The notes beneath the pieces are model-generated. The model was not told where the DNA came from. It worked only from the letters and a program-made list of their open reading frames with translations, and did not search any database. The position numbers and the translations under genes were made by a program. This document shows, piece after piece, positions 49,303-60,639 of a DNA stretch of 64,000 nt (the first letter of the stretch is position 1; each line of letters begins with the position of its first letter). Source of the stretch: Plectrocnemia conspersa (Eukaryota > Arthropoda > Insecta > Trichoptera > Polycentropodidae); assembly GCA_009617715.1 (NCBI GenBank), contig VTFK01000118.1, positions 557,374-621,373 on the forward strand, given 5' to 3'.

Positions 49303-50173
49303 AGTACGCTCGGGATAAGGATTCCGGTTTGTTATTGTGTGCGTGAACTGTGTGGCTCAAAACAATTTCGTTCAGAATATTTAATTTTTTTATTTTAAAA
49401 GAAAATATATGTTTATTTAACATACATACATTTGAGCCAAGTTGGAAATTTCAACGAACAATTCAAAAATATATTATATAATCGAAGAAACCAGACATTG
49501 ATGTCATTAATTAAATATTTGCAAAATTCAAAATCTTTCACTAGTCAAAAAAATAATGAAGTCTTTAGCTATTCTTCAAAAGCAAAAAGATATAAAATGG
49601 GGAAAGAAATTATTCGCAGATTGTTTAATGGCTCGACACTCTATTAAATCATTAGAATCCATTGAATAAATTAAAAAATTATCATTGGCGCAACGATAAG
49701 AATAATAACTTTTTTAGGCCTTACAGAGAATAGTGTAGAAAAACCAACAACGTACGGATTAATGGAAAAATAATTAAAATATTTTAATCCACGGGTAAGA
49801 GAACGAATAACTTACAGTGTGTATTTAAAGCCTTGATATCAATTAACCCAGATATGCCCAAGAAATTTTGTTTTCTTAAAATTTCATTTATAAATAAAAA
49901 ACAGTAGCACGAGTTTAGTGACCTACCCATGGGACAGTGGGCATATCAGGGTTTTAAACCAATATCAACACAAAATTATTTAAAATAAATCACTAGAGAA
50001 GATCGAACTTCTGTGCCACACTGCACTTTAATGACGAATACCAGCGTTGACGAATCAGCGACTGTCCTTAAAAGAGAAAGCGAGACAACGAAGTACACGC
50101 TACATCGCTTCTCCCTCTCATATACATGTACACGCACACAATAACAAACCGGCATACTTATCCCGAGCGTACT
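49303..50173 (+). mobile_element. hAT-related element with ~45-bp inverted termini
   Basis: Left agtacgctcgggataag... and right ...cttatcccgagcgtact match over about 45 bp with few mismatches. Inside, a plus-strand relic (49432-49830) reads LMSLIKYLQNSKSF, later SVEKPTTYGLMEK, matching the hAT relic at 11.25-11.74 kb at the DNA level (the two copies share 'aaaccagacatt.atgtcattaattaaatatttgcaaaa'). No convincing target duplication (flanks atatagag / ttaccagt). It is a short non-autonomous derivative. Confidence 0.75.
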
Positions 50174-50309
50174 TTACCAGTATTTTTTTTACATATTTTA
50201 TTTTTTAAATGTAATAAGCAATACATTTATATACAATCAGTAATAATTTATTAAAATCACAATTAAAATTAGCGTTGCTAACTTATGGCGTTTTGTATTT
50301 ATTTTTAAT

Positions 50310-50591
50310 GTGACTCATTTTAGAAAATTAATAAATGTGCTGGCAAATATAGTAAACATTTTAGAAAAAACTTTTTCAGAGCAGGAAATAAGGATATTAA
50401 AAATTCATTATAAAATTGATACCGATTTAAAAGAGGTTTTAACATGCAATGTCAATTATTTTCATTTTGAAATAAACTGGCAACATCTTCAAAACAGGGA
50501 GCGAAGGGATTTTGTAAAGGACAAATTTCTGTTGAATGCTTTCGAAAATCTTGAAATCGTCTTTAAAATACATCCTGAAAATTTACTTTAA
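50310..50591 (+). CDS. Unidentified 93-codon open frame
   Basis: Frame contains VNILEKTFSEQEIRILKIHY and later RRDFVKDKFLLNAFENLEIV, with a balanced, Lys/Glu/Leu-rich composition unlike random A/T translation. It is preceded by 'tcattttag', a possible splice acceptor, so it may be a terminal exon ending in TAA at 50589. No homologous family recognised and no partner exon found. It could also be a relic from the adjacent hAT-related element. Confidence 0.3.
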   Translation: MTHFRKLINVLANIVNILEKTFSEQEIRILKIHYKIDTDLKEVLTCNVNYFHFEINWQHLQNRERRDFVKDKFLLNAFENLEIVFKIHPENLL

Positions 50592-51014
50592 CAAAATGAT
50601 GTTTTTTCTCTTATTTTTTTTAATTATTTGAAATTGATTTCGAATGCTTTAATTCCACTTATTAATTAATGAATTAATTAAATTTTGCCCTAGAGTTTTA
50701 AATTTAAATGGTTCCTGGGAGATCTGACATTTGTCAAAAACTCTCGTTGAAGCAACCATTCCGAATTTACCAGTTCTCGTATTTCTTTAACTTTTTCCAC
50801 CATAAATATATATATTTTATTTTTTAGCAAAAATAAAAGCTCATATGTCTCGTACTACACAAGGCACTTGACATCTGTGTAATATATAATAATAAATTAA
50901 TATTCTGCTTCAATCTTGATTAGAAATTTTTGAATTATGTGTCTTTTTATGAAATCAATTGTTGGTACATACACAAAACATGATGGTGAATAATTCAGCG
51001 TCATTGTTGCTACA

Positions 51015-51120
51015 TAGGGATTGCAATACCGGTAATTCCGGTATTGGGGCAAAAATTGCCTTTCGGTACTATCGATATTACAAAATGAAATACCGGTAGT
51101 AGTAAAAATATATTTTTTTT
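51015..51120 (+). mobile_element. Solo hAT terminus (accgg-rich type)
   Basis: tagggattgcaataccggta resembles the ends of the complete hAT element at 60911-61625 (tagggattcca...accggtaa), with the same internal 'accggta' and 'cggta' repeats. No partner end follows, so it is truncated. 51121-51750 holds overlapping open frames of 86 (+) and 115 (-) codons that I cannot identify. Confidence 0.55.
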
Positions 51121-51750
51121 AAATCTGTACATCTTATTTGCTTAAAACAATATCTCCATGGCTTAGAACTATGGACACGATGATGCCAATATTGATTAAC
51201 CTAAGTAAAATAATATTATCCTTTTTACTTAACGATGACCGAAATATCGGCCCAACTACATATGCAAAAAATCCCATTGGCCAATATTTCGGCGTAAATT
51301 TAAAAAAAAATATATATTTGAATTTTTGTGTATGTGCAACGTGTCAACATAAGAAGGAATATCTTTTTTATATCTCAGGCAAATCCAACGGAACATAGCA
51401 TTTCCAAGTAATTCTGTAATATAACGCTCCCTTTTGTATGATAGGGATGGCTGGCAAAGTGAAATCAAAATCAGGTATTGCATACACGAATTTTTCTTAC
51501 TATTTTTGCATTTATTTTTGTGTGCCTCTTGAACAGCAGTGCTTGCGTTCCCGAGTATTATTTTAAATACCGCATTCAAAAACATGAGTAATGAACTCCC
51601 CAATAAGCACAGCTATCAGATAGTATTGATTTGTTCTCATCTATATACTCACAGTAAGTAATCACATTCTGGTATAGTCATTTATTCTATGCAGTAAATA
51701 TTTTTATATGTGTTCTTTTCTAAATATATTTTTAGCTCGTATAGTAGTAG

Positions 51751-52260
51751 CTCGTTTTCTACAAGCTTGATTTTCTTATCTTTAACAAACTATATTTATA
51801 TATTCTTGCAACCATGGCTATGTTTGTATCTCTCGAGTAGATTTTGAAATCATGATTCATGATTATATGAAAGCATCCAACTCGGTAGTGCAACCGACAC
51901 GACCGTTCCCAACGGAAGATGAATAATTCGAACGCATTGACCGAGAATGCGTTTCGGGTTGTCGCTCGATTTGTATGCACGACCACGGTTAAGAATCCGT
52001 CTCTCTCTTCTTCGTCGGTCTCCAAGAGATTCTCTTTGAGTTGTTGGATGGCTACTGTTTGTACGACACCGAAGCAGGGAACCGTCGCCGGCGTCCCTTC
52101 ACACGGTACGACCATCAATATCGTCGTTTATAAGCGACTATTCTTCATTTGGATGACAGCGACCGCAGAGGTTGCGATAATAAACAAGCAGGCGAAGTGG
52201 TTATAAGACACTTTAGCAATCAAAGTCACGTCGAAATTGCTTAATGGCATCTGTGAACAA
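51751..52260. other. GC-elevated segment open on both strands
   Basis: From about 51900 to 52206 the plus strand is open for 95 codons and the minus strand for up to 119, both without recognisable motifs. Dual openness argues for composition. It could be a decayed exon or a regulatory block (it contains gtcgccggcgtcccttc). Confidence 0.25.
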
Positions 52261-52997
52261 AAAAGTGAATCGATATGCTGCTCGATAAGGTGTGCATGTA
52301 CCGATATCAATTTATTTTTATTTTTATAATATATTCATATATACATTACAATATGTTAGATCATTATATAGCAATTTGTATCATTTAAGTTACAACCTAG
52401 TTCAATTTTAATTAATCACATCGATGTTTCTCCATGGAATTAAGATTAGCTAGAAAAACTTAACCTGAGATATTAATTATAATCATTACAAACAAGTCCA
52501 TGGAATGTGCTTTCGTAAACCGTCTGCCATTTAATGTTGTCATTTTCTACACCATTTTTCGGAATTTTCAGTGGCTCATTGTGAGAGTTCAAACATCAAA
52601 AATCACTTGGTAGTCTAGAAGTGGAGGCAACGTTCTCAACGACATTGTCATTTTTTAAAGGTGCCAATATTGGTGAAAAATAATTTTGAATAGCTGCTAA
52701 AAAATCAATTTTTAAATTTTATGTTGCTATTCGCAATCTCAGCTTCAAGTTTGCCGATTACTCATATAAATTTATATCAAAGCTTTTCGAACCAAAGTTT
52801 AGACTGGCTAGAACAAAATTTAAATTTGTCTTTTTGATGTGATTTGCGAATGTGTTGTGCTGTATTTTTCACCAGATTGTGAAGTAAAAGTAAAACTTTT
52901 AGACTTCTAATCAATTACCAGTGAAACTGTAGAAATATTGATAAATTATTTAATGTCAGTTAACTTACAGTCGATTGAAGAAAGAATTGGGAAGAAA

Positions 52998-53470
52998 ACA
53001 TTTACTTGATGGACATCTCCGAGGTCGAATTCTGTAACGGGAATATTGTGACCTTACGATGCTTTTTGTCTTCCGGTGATATATTGTTTCTCGTGACCGT
53101 TTCGCAACAAATAAATATTAATTTAATGCATCGGAGAGCACTTGTGTGTTATTTGTGTAACCAGTGGCGTAGCTATGGGGGGGGTCGCCCTGGGCGGCAC
53201 TTGCTTGGGGCGGCATATTCGCGATGGAATCATCTAGTGTGGTTCTAACCCTGAATAAACTAAAATTTATGTAAATCTACGAATAGCAAGAGCTTAACAA
53301 TAATCAATTTATAATTTTAAGAAATGCCGATTTTATGACCCTGCAAAAAAATGTATGGGGGGGGGGGCAATTTTAAGGATAACCCCGGGCGGCACATACC
53401 CTAGCTACGCCATTGTGTGTAACCTTATTTTCTAGTCGTAACGAGGGCTTTTGTGTAGTCTTATTTTTGT
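52998..53470 (+). repeat. Dispersed repeat F, copy 2 (split by hAT MITE)
   Basis: Left part 52998-53161 and right part 53424-53470 are continuous in the copy at 38745-38945. The interruption is the MITE at 53162-53415. Confidence 0.65.
53162..53415. mobile_element. hAT-type MITE with 8-bp target duplication
   Basis: Ends cagtggcgtagctatgggg and ccctagctacgccattg; exact 8-bp flank tgtgtaac on both sides (53154-53161 and 53416-53423). 254 bp with G-runs near both ends and no coding capacity. It belongs to the same terminal type as 28567 and 31956, and is the youngest-looking of them because its duplication is intact. Confidence 0.94.
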
Positions 53471-54599
53471 TGTCTAAATTATAGAATATAGTTTTAGCCT
53501 GCTGGGCAAATCTGCACTTGTTTAAAGAACATTCTGAATAATGAATAGCATATGGTCTGAAGAAAGAGATTGAATGGTTGAATCAACAGAAATAGCTCTT
53601 GATCTAATTAGTAGTGAATTTTTCGACGCAATTAAAAATAACAAAGTTCAAGCTAGTAACAAATATGTCAAACTTTTTATTAATAAGTTATGTTCAGTTA
53701 CGAGTAATTAAAAATGATTACTACAAAATTATTGTTTTTTTAATCAAAAGTACTTAAACTAGAAGACGTTACTTTCTGTTTTAAGCAAACTTGCAAAATT
53801 GTCCTGGTTTGCGAAAAAAAATATGTTAAGTCTATTTATAATAAATGTCAACGATTCTCAGACTTTTAGTCTAGTGATTTTAATACTTACTAGTAGGTAT
53901 CCATTATGTCTGATTGGCTTACCATGTTAATAAAGATTGACCGCAATTTAACGCATTAGGCTTACACCTGTCAGGTTACTTCGAATGTTAAAAAATATGT
54001 ATGTATTTGAATAAATAAAAAAATAGATCGAAAATTGCGCGAATTTAAATTTTGTTCAACTTACGTGAACAACTTCGGAACCAAATAATCATGTAAGTCG
54101 ATGACTTACTGTACCACGATGACTTATTATACCAATATATTGACATAGTGGTATGAAAAGCTCTAGTTATGGATATAGTGCGTAGATTGATACGATCGGT
54201 ATTAAGTAACAATTAGCAAATAATATGTGATACAGTTATTTTATTCTGGTTGAATATTAACCGTTTACTGAATGGTCGTGTATTTTCGTAAATCCCATGA
54301 CAACTTTTTTTACATCATTTTTACGTATTGAAATATTTGATTAAATTGGTTTGAAAGGTCTGTGTGTGGTCGCCACAAAACCTTATCTAAATCCATATAT
54401 TTGTCATGTGTGTTTTAGCACTTATAGAAGAGAAGGTAATGGAATAGATTTTTTTAATTAATCAGTTTTCTACACAATTCAATTAGGTAAAAAATTGAAG
54501 TACTGGTTATGTCAATAGATGATTTTCGTAAATTAATTTAATTTTTAAGTACAAAATATGCCTTTTTTTTTTCTTACACACTTAACTGAATGTTGTCGC
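53471..54599. other. AT-rich non-coding stretch
   Basis: Nothing supported. Confidence 0.45.
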
Positions 54600-54910
54600 T
54601 CATTTTCACAAACCCCCTCGCTCGCTCTTCAACTTTGTTTACACACATATATTTTTTCACGGGGAATTCGCGCCGACAGAGAATATGAATAATTGTCTTT
54701 GTCAGGGTGGCGTTTGTCTTAATTTAGCCGAAAGGCTGACAATCTCGCACACTTCACTCGGCGCATTTACAGGCGTCGCTTTATAAGTGTTGCCAGGCCC
54801 ACGCATGTCGTAAATATCCTTGGGCGAAACTCGACGAAATTGTGAATTATCATTATGGCGGCGTCACGACGCCGATGATAAACGAGCTCGCTGAACGGCG
54901 CCTCTTATGT
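54600..54910. promoter_or_regulatory. Candidate enhancer block
   Basis: tttgtttacaca (forkhead-type), tcgctttataagtg, two 'gcgtttgtc/gcgtcgc' segments and a perfect ggcgtc-ac-gacgcc palindrome. No coherent frame. Confidence 0.27.
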
Positions 54911-55779
54911 ATGTATATATATTTTTTATATTTTTGCACATCGAAAAATTGAGATGTCTTCGGGTGATGCATGGGTAAGATTAAAACAGAGAACATGTGC
55001 ATTTAGGGGTGGAAAAATGAGCCCTTTTCAGTCGTGCGACTAGGGGTGATACCCCGCAATGCGTCTTGTAAGAAATTGGAGAAAATTCAAAATAAATAAG
55101 CGTAGAGAGATATACGATATTGTTGTAAGAAATGTATCATTTACTGACTAACATTTTTTATATTTATGCCACTAAGTCAAAATCACTCGATTTTGGGTAT
55201 AAAAATTCACGACTAGTGTGTATTGTTATTTTTAAATCAGCGCATTATATTACATATATTATACATACATGAATCAGATAAATGAATATGTGGGAAAATA
55301 TGTAATATGTAAATGTTGAAAAACTATCAATTTTAATAAAAATTCTGACGCAATAAAAAAAATATTGATAAAGTTATAATACAGCTAAAATAAGCATTAA
55401 ATTTTACATGTCGTAGCTATTACATATATTGCTGTATATACTAAATAATTATGGCAATAAATTTATTTTTATGGTGTCAGATGCCATCACTTTTACAAGT
55501 TAATTAACATTAAATTATGTCTGTTAATTATTTGGTACACTGTTATAATATTAGAGTAGCGTACAAAAAATAATAAAAAACCTAATGCTTCGCATGTAAA
55601 AAATTTTATAATACATCACACTCAATAATCAGCATTATGCTAAGTGTATATACATATAGTGCATTATAATTAAATAATTTTAATTATATTTCCACTATAC
55701 TATTCAAAAACTTGCATATACGCCCAGTGAAATCAGAGATTAACCTAAAGGTTTTATCTTACAGTGTATTAAAGTATTC

Positions 55780-56060
55780 CCTCGGTCTCACAAGTGATCT
55801 CGGCACTTCGGAGTGAATTGTCAGCGTTAATTTATTAATGTGGCCGACACTGGGGCCGTGATCTTTCCATATAAATTATTGTCCAACATGCTATATGCCA
55901 TTTAACTCACTTAAACATCAATTCAAATGACAATGAAACAAGTGACACAAACGAGCACTTTAATAAATTCTTTGATTTCGGCCCGTCAGACGAATGATCA
56001 ATCACAATCATACCTACTTCGATTCGAAATCGAATCAAAATTAGATTCGTCATCATATTA
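55780..56060. promoter_or_regulatory. GC-elevated block, candidate enhancer
   Basis: Contains gtggccgacactggggccg, cgttaatttattaatg and the inverted-repeat cluster ttcgattcgaaatcgaatc. Single-copy, non-coding. Confidence 0.23.
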
Positions 56061-56384
56061 CAGATTGTCACTCTGATCGATGATAGTTAAATGCACGTTA
56101 TTTCAAATGATCATATTCATAAAACTAATAACAAAACCAATTTATTTTTTTAACAGTATAAAATAACTGATGAGCTTTGAGAAGAAATGTAATACCGTGA
56201 CAAGTTTAATGTTCTACTAAGCAATATATGGAGTGACATGATGTATGGTGTTTGCGTTGAATGTTGCGAATTCCATTGACCTGGATACACACTAACATCT
56301 TCATTCTTGAACAACTAGACACTAAAGAAAGGCTCTCAGCAATAAGCCTAGAAATAATTATTGAAAAAGAGAGAGCGAGCCAAG

Positions 56385-56590
56385 TAGGATTGCCAACAGT
56401 CCCGGATTGATCGGGATTGTCTCGGAATTAAAATCGCCGTCCAGGATTCCAATTCAGTGTCAAATTGTCCCGGTTAGAGAAAGTTTTTAAACATAAAATT
56501 TCAATATGACCTTATTTTTAGCTGTTACTGCATTCTTAAGTGAACAAAAATTTCCGAGATGACCTTTTTTGTAGTTCCCACCAAACACGT
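56385..56590 (+). mobile_element. hAT terminus (gattgccaac type), truncated
   Basis: taggattgccaacagtcccg with further 'cccgg' and 'gtcccggtt' subterminal motifs is a common hAT end type. Harbinger-like D begins just after it (56595) and no partner end is seen beyond D. Truncation is inferred. Confidence 0.55.
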
Positions 56591-56594
56591 TTTA

Positions 56595-57926
56595 TGCCTG
56601 CACTACACTCTCTGGAAGTTGGCCAAGGTTGGCCAAGGACGGAGAATATAGTGAGTTACTGTGGGGCTACTTCGGCCGAGTTCGGTTCTGCCCTCTCTAA
56701 AATCTCGCGGAAGTTGTCCGAGGTTACCAAGAATGGGAGGTAAAGTGGGGGTAATTCAGTCGACTTGGCCAGCATCGAGCGCTTCCGAACATTGTCGGTA
56801 AAAGGACGGCGCCAGACCGACCACACGCTGGAGCACGCCGGTAAAAGTGTGGGAGAGTGAGGGACCTCTTTGGGGCCTGAAAAACCCCAGGTCTCAAGGG
56901 GGAAGTCAACTCGAAAACACCCAACCGAGGAAGCGTCCTTTGGACTTCCAATGACGAGCGAAGCACTGTAAATTCCAACCAGCAGGCTAAAAGGGCCCGT
57001 CCTTTAAGGTTTGGGGACCGAACTGGATCGGAGGAAGCGCGAAAGCGACTTCCAAGAATGAAAAACGGAACTACAGGAGCAAGCAAAGCTAAAGCGAGGG
57101 CGAATAGCTAAGCACAGTACGCAGGTGTCAGGAGAACGTTTCCCACAAACACTCGAGAGAAACACTAATGAAACTCTTGCAAAAATAACGTAGTACTACG
57201 GGGGGTGGCTCCCGCTCATCCAGCCCTTAAAAGCTGGATGTCACCCATTGGGTTGGACTCGTAGGGCCTTAGTACTGGTAATGGCGGTGGTTTAAGCAAA
57301 GGATTAAGACGTAGAACGACCCCCTGTCGGTAAAAGGACTGAAGTCAAAGGAACTGAAGTCGGAGCTGCTCTTTCGAGCGCGAGCGGTGAGATACTTCCC
57401 CTTTCGCTCTCTCGCGTGTTAAGTGACGAGAGAGAGAGATAATGATACGGTGTTTCGCAAACTGAGATAGAACGAGTAACTCGCTTTAATTTCAGTATGC
57501 ACGTAGGCGTCCTATGGTTAACACGCATGTCGAGCGCTGCATCGTGATCACGTGGTCAAGTTATAATACCACATGCTTATCGGGGACTTCAACAGACTGA
57601 CATATTTTAGGGCACCAAAAGGGATTAATTATATTTTTGATAGTATATTCTTCTAACAGAAATCGTTATTATATTTTTTTTCATATAAAATTAAATAATT
57701 AAAAAATAATTAGTGGTACTTGATTTTGTTAAAAAAATTGTTTCGAATATCCTTTGTATTTTCCTAGATCGGTTTATATGAATGTCACACCATAACGAAT
57801 TCTTATTTAGAATCGATGGCGACAAATTCTAGGATAGTCACAAATGTGGGGTTCGTATTCTGAAGTATCCTTTTTAATGCCTAATGGCATTTTGCAAAAG
57901 CCGACAAAGATTTTGCGTAAATTGAA
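56595..57926 (-). mobile_element. PIF/Harbinger-like element D (interrupted, one end lost)
   Basis: Begins with the A-type terminus (tgcctgcactacactctc) after TTA at 56592-56594 and carries tandem 'ttggccaagg' subterminal repeats. It aligns in reverse with A as far as the A bases just inside its opposite terminus, then stops at 57926, so that terminus is deleted. A 517-bp retroelement interrupts it (56808-57324). Its core frame (ATG at 57528, minus) is MRVNHRTPTCILKLKRVTRS but is frameshifted relative to A after about 33 codons. Confidence 0.85.
56808..57324 (+). mobile_element. 5'-truncated non-LTR retroelement with 15-bp target duplication
   Basis: The 15-bp sequence tgtcggtaaaaggac flanks it exactly (56793-56807 and 57325-57339); element A has the uninterrupted site (44928-44946, opposite strand). 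A long variable-size duplication without TG...CA ends points to target-primed insertion. The first 144 bp are an open frame of 48 codons (beginning GARPTTRWSTPVKVWESEG) to a TGA at 56952, as expected for the tail of a truncated ORF followed by a 3' UTR. The final ~125 bp recur at 16020-16145. No poly(A) tail. The LINE clade is not determined. Confidence 0.75.
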
Positions 57927-58142
57927 TATTTACGACCGAAAAGTTTTCACTGATATTGTATTAGTGAGTGACCACACAAACTTAATAAAATGACAATTTA
58001 AAAATTGCGATTATTTGGCACTTTATAAATTTCATTTATCGTTATCGACCATTATCGATCTTATTATATTTTTTTATCGTTTCGTATCGTTTCGTTCATT
58101 ATCGACTCGAACTTACGCTCCTTAGTACACACCAAGCAAATA
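57927..58142. other. Short non-coding gap with TATCG cluster
   Basis: Six ATCG cores (ttatcg / tatcga) occur within about 75 bp (58035-58110), reminiscent of DREF-like or homeodomain-associated sites but also explainable as low complexity. Confidence 0.3.
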
Positions 58143-58225
58143 CAGTAAGCCCCCTTTCAACGCGGAGGATACGTTCTGGAAATTTCGCGATCAACGGAGG
58201 ATTTTTGAAAAAAAAATTGTATAAC

Positions 58226-58606
58226 TCAAAAAACACTTATAAAAATATATAAAAATAAATAAACATTAATAATAACAAAAAGGCATACATTAAATAATTG
58301 ATTCATTTTGTTCCACGTTGTAAAAAAGAATCTAAAGTCCCTTCTTTGGGGTTTGCATTTATTGCGCAAAATTTGCCGATAACTGGCAAGTAATGCATTA
58401 CAGCCATGTTTAACTGCACTCACTCGCTCGTAATTTTCGTGGTTCTCTTCTAACAATTCCATGCATTAATTGTGAAGAGAAAGGGCCTTTTCAATGGTTT
58501 TAACAGTTAAATTTCGCACGGAAACAGGTTCGGGGACGTATGTCAGTTTATTTCCTGCAGCTCTTCAATAGTTAAGTCCATAAATAAATTTTGTGTCATC
58601 CAAGCC
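58226..58606 (-). pseudogene. Tigger transposase C-terminal part
   Basis: Minus-strand frames read WMTQNLF then DLTIEELQEIN (about 58597-58556), and after a frame change VRNLTVKTIEKALSLHN, then MELLEENHENYERVSAVKHG and NALLASYRQIL. This is the order at the C-terminus of Tigger-type transposases (an EELQEL-like acidic segment, then a helical region ending before a CYR.I motif). The aspartates of the second half of the catalytic domain are missing, so the copy was internally deleted before or after fixation. Confidence 0.8.
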
Positions 58607-58609
58607 TTA

Positions 58610-60105
58610 TGCCTGCACTTCACTCTCCGGAAGTAGGCGATGGTTGGCCAAGGACGGAGAATATAATGTGTTAATTCGGGGTTACTTCGGTCGAGCTCGG
58701 TTCTCCCCGCTCTAAAATCTCTCGGAAGTTCTCCGAGGTTACCGCGAACGGGAGGTAAAGTGGGGGTAATTGAGGTCGACTAGGCCAGCTTCGAGCGCTT
58801 CCGAAAATTCCGAGACCAAGGAAATAGTCGGATTGTTCTTTCGAGCGCGAGCGGCGAGATACTTCCCCTTTCGCTCTCTCGCGTGTTAAGTGACGAGAGT
58901 GAGAGAGATAATGATATGGTTTGTCGCAAACTGAGATAGAACGAGTATCTCGGTTCAATTTCAATATGGGCGTAGGCGTTCTTCACGATCGCTGTACTAT
59001 GTAGTATTTGCCCGATCTGGACGGCCAAAATTATTTCTCCACTTTAGTTGATTCCATAAGTGCTCTTAGTCAAATATATGATTTTATGTGTTAAAAAATA
59101 CATTATAGAAAAAAAAACTTTTTTTTATTTTTCATGAAATAATTCATGCAATTTTATTTTAAAAAGTATTTGAAGTATTTCTTTAATTGTAGGCCCGAGG
59201 AAGAGGAATTCCGTGTTAAACGGTCGTGCGTAGCGTAAAAAAAAATTTCGCCGCGTAGCGTAAAAAAAAATTGTAGATGTCATAAATTTGCTGTTTTATA
59301 TTAAGAAAAATAATTTGACTAGCATTTTACCATACTCGGTATCATTTTTTTTAATATGTGTATATTTGGTGATTCTAAACAAATTTTTATTTTATTTTAT
59401 TAGTACGCGATCCACAATTTGACGTTTACTGATTTTACCACGGTAACCATATTATTAAAAAATTACAATCATTACAAAACTGTATTTTAAATTTGACGTT
59501 AACACGTTACGTATTTAAAAAGTTATAATGGTTTAAAAGGTTAAGGTCCTAACTTTCGCGCTAAGCCCTGTCCCATTTTTAAGGTTTGCAATGTGTTAAA
59601 AACCGCAAAAATCCGCAGTCAATTTTACATGTATCATAAAGAGAAAGACCTAAGCTATATATTGTACATAAAATCTAGATTAAAAAGTGGTGGGAAATAT
59701 AACTAATGAACTCAAAATTAAAAAAAAATATAGGAAAAAGTATTAAAAAATGGTACTTATTCAAAATAATATTGTATGTTTAATATGACAGCTATTGCAA
59801 GAAAGAGCTATGAAACATAGAAACCTTACCTGCTTTATCACAATCAATGGTTTGAATTTTTCACTGTACTCAAATAAAATAATAATAATTGTCCAATGTA
59901 CGAGTTGCGAAAAATTATCAGCTTTACAGAGCAACTTTTTTTTTATCTGCGCTTAAATTTTCATACTCGATTTTAATCGAAATACCACACCGTGCGCAAT
60001 TTATACATTTTGGGGGCAGTGTGGACGTTACTCGGAAGTCGGCGACCTTGACCATATTCGGTAGACCTTTCGGTTCGGTAACTTCCAGAGAGTGAAGTGC
60101 AGGCA
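58610..60105 (-). mobile_element. PIF/Harbinger-like element C (nested in Tigger)
   Basis: Ends tgcctgcacttcactctcc and ...gagtgaagtgcaggca with TTA on both sides (58607-58609, 60106-60108). 1496 bp, aligning to B in reverse orientation. It carries the GAGA-rich core with open frame 58964-58671 (includes SISVCDKPYHYLSHSRHLTR) and, near the far end, a frame containing SLEVTEPKGLPNMVKVADFR that also exists in E. No DDE domain is seen. The Tigger frame resumes exactly across the excised site. Confidence 0.92.
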
Positions 60106-60108
60106 TTA

Positions 60109-60545
60109 CGATTGCTTCGCCAAAAAACTGGTAATTTTTTTTTAGATTAACCTGTAATGGCACGAAGATTTTCTGATTGGTATATCAACAAAGGTTTCAA
60201 TTTTAATTCTCCGGATGCATTTCCATCGAGAAGAAGAGTTAGACTGTCCTTGGATGCTTTAAATCCAGAAGCAATCTTCTCCTCTATGGAAATAAACGTG
60301 CGTGTTGGCATTCATTTCCAATAAAGTTCACATAAAAATTAAATTTGGTGAATAATTTCCCCTTTCTACAATTTCACGGAACTCCATTTGATATTTTTCA
60401 GCTGATTCTACGTCTGCACTAGCCGATTCACCAATCATTTTAAGGTTATGCAAGTTTGATCGTTTTCTAAACCGATCAAACCAACCTGTGCTTGCTTTAA
60501 ATACTTCTCCTCCATGTTGAGATTTTAAATGATCTCAAAGACTGA
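60109..60545 (-). pseudogene. Tigger transposase N-terminal/central part
   Basis: Minus strand, in order: HGGEVFKASTGWFDRFRKR (CENP-B-type DNA-binding tail), NLHNLKMIGESASADVESAE, a degenerate first catalytic motif, then EEKIASGFKASKDSLTLLLD with GNASGELKLKPLLIYQSENL, then SKKKLPVFWRSN running into the edge of element C. These are successive landmarks of Tigger transposase. Frame changes near 60310 and a stop after ITG show it is dead. The continuation lies at 58606 and below, beyond C. Confidence 0.9.
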
Positions 60546-60639
60546 TTTATTCATTTGTTCAAAATATTCAATATTTTTTTTAAATTGTCGGTCGCGATAT
60601 GACGAATCGATGATCGGGGGGGCTACCTGCACACTCAGA

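Larger units (their letters stand above)
58143..60629 (-). mobile_element. pogo/Tigger element split by Harbinger-like C
   Basis: Left end cagtaagcccccttt after TA (58141-58142); the probable right end ggggggctacctg finishes at 60629. Minus-strand transposase sequence lies either side of element C. Deleting C and one TTA leaves about 980 bp, so it was already shortened before C arrived. The right terminus is diverged. Confidence 0.75.

Noticed and set aside
56724..57086. 120-codon minus-strand frame
   Set aside because: It crosses the boundary of the inserted retroelement into element D, so it joins unrelated sequences; the plus-strand 48-codon tail is the better reading.
58035..58110. TATCG cluster as a DREF-controlled promoter
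   Set aside because: The cores are irreg­ular, the flanks are low complexity and no exon follows.
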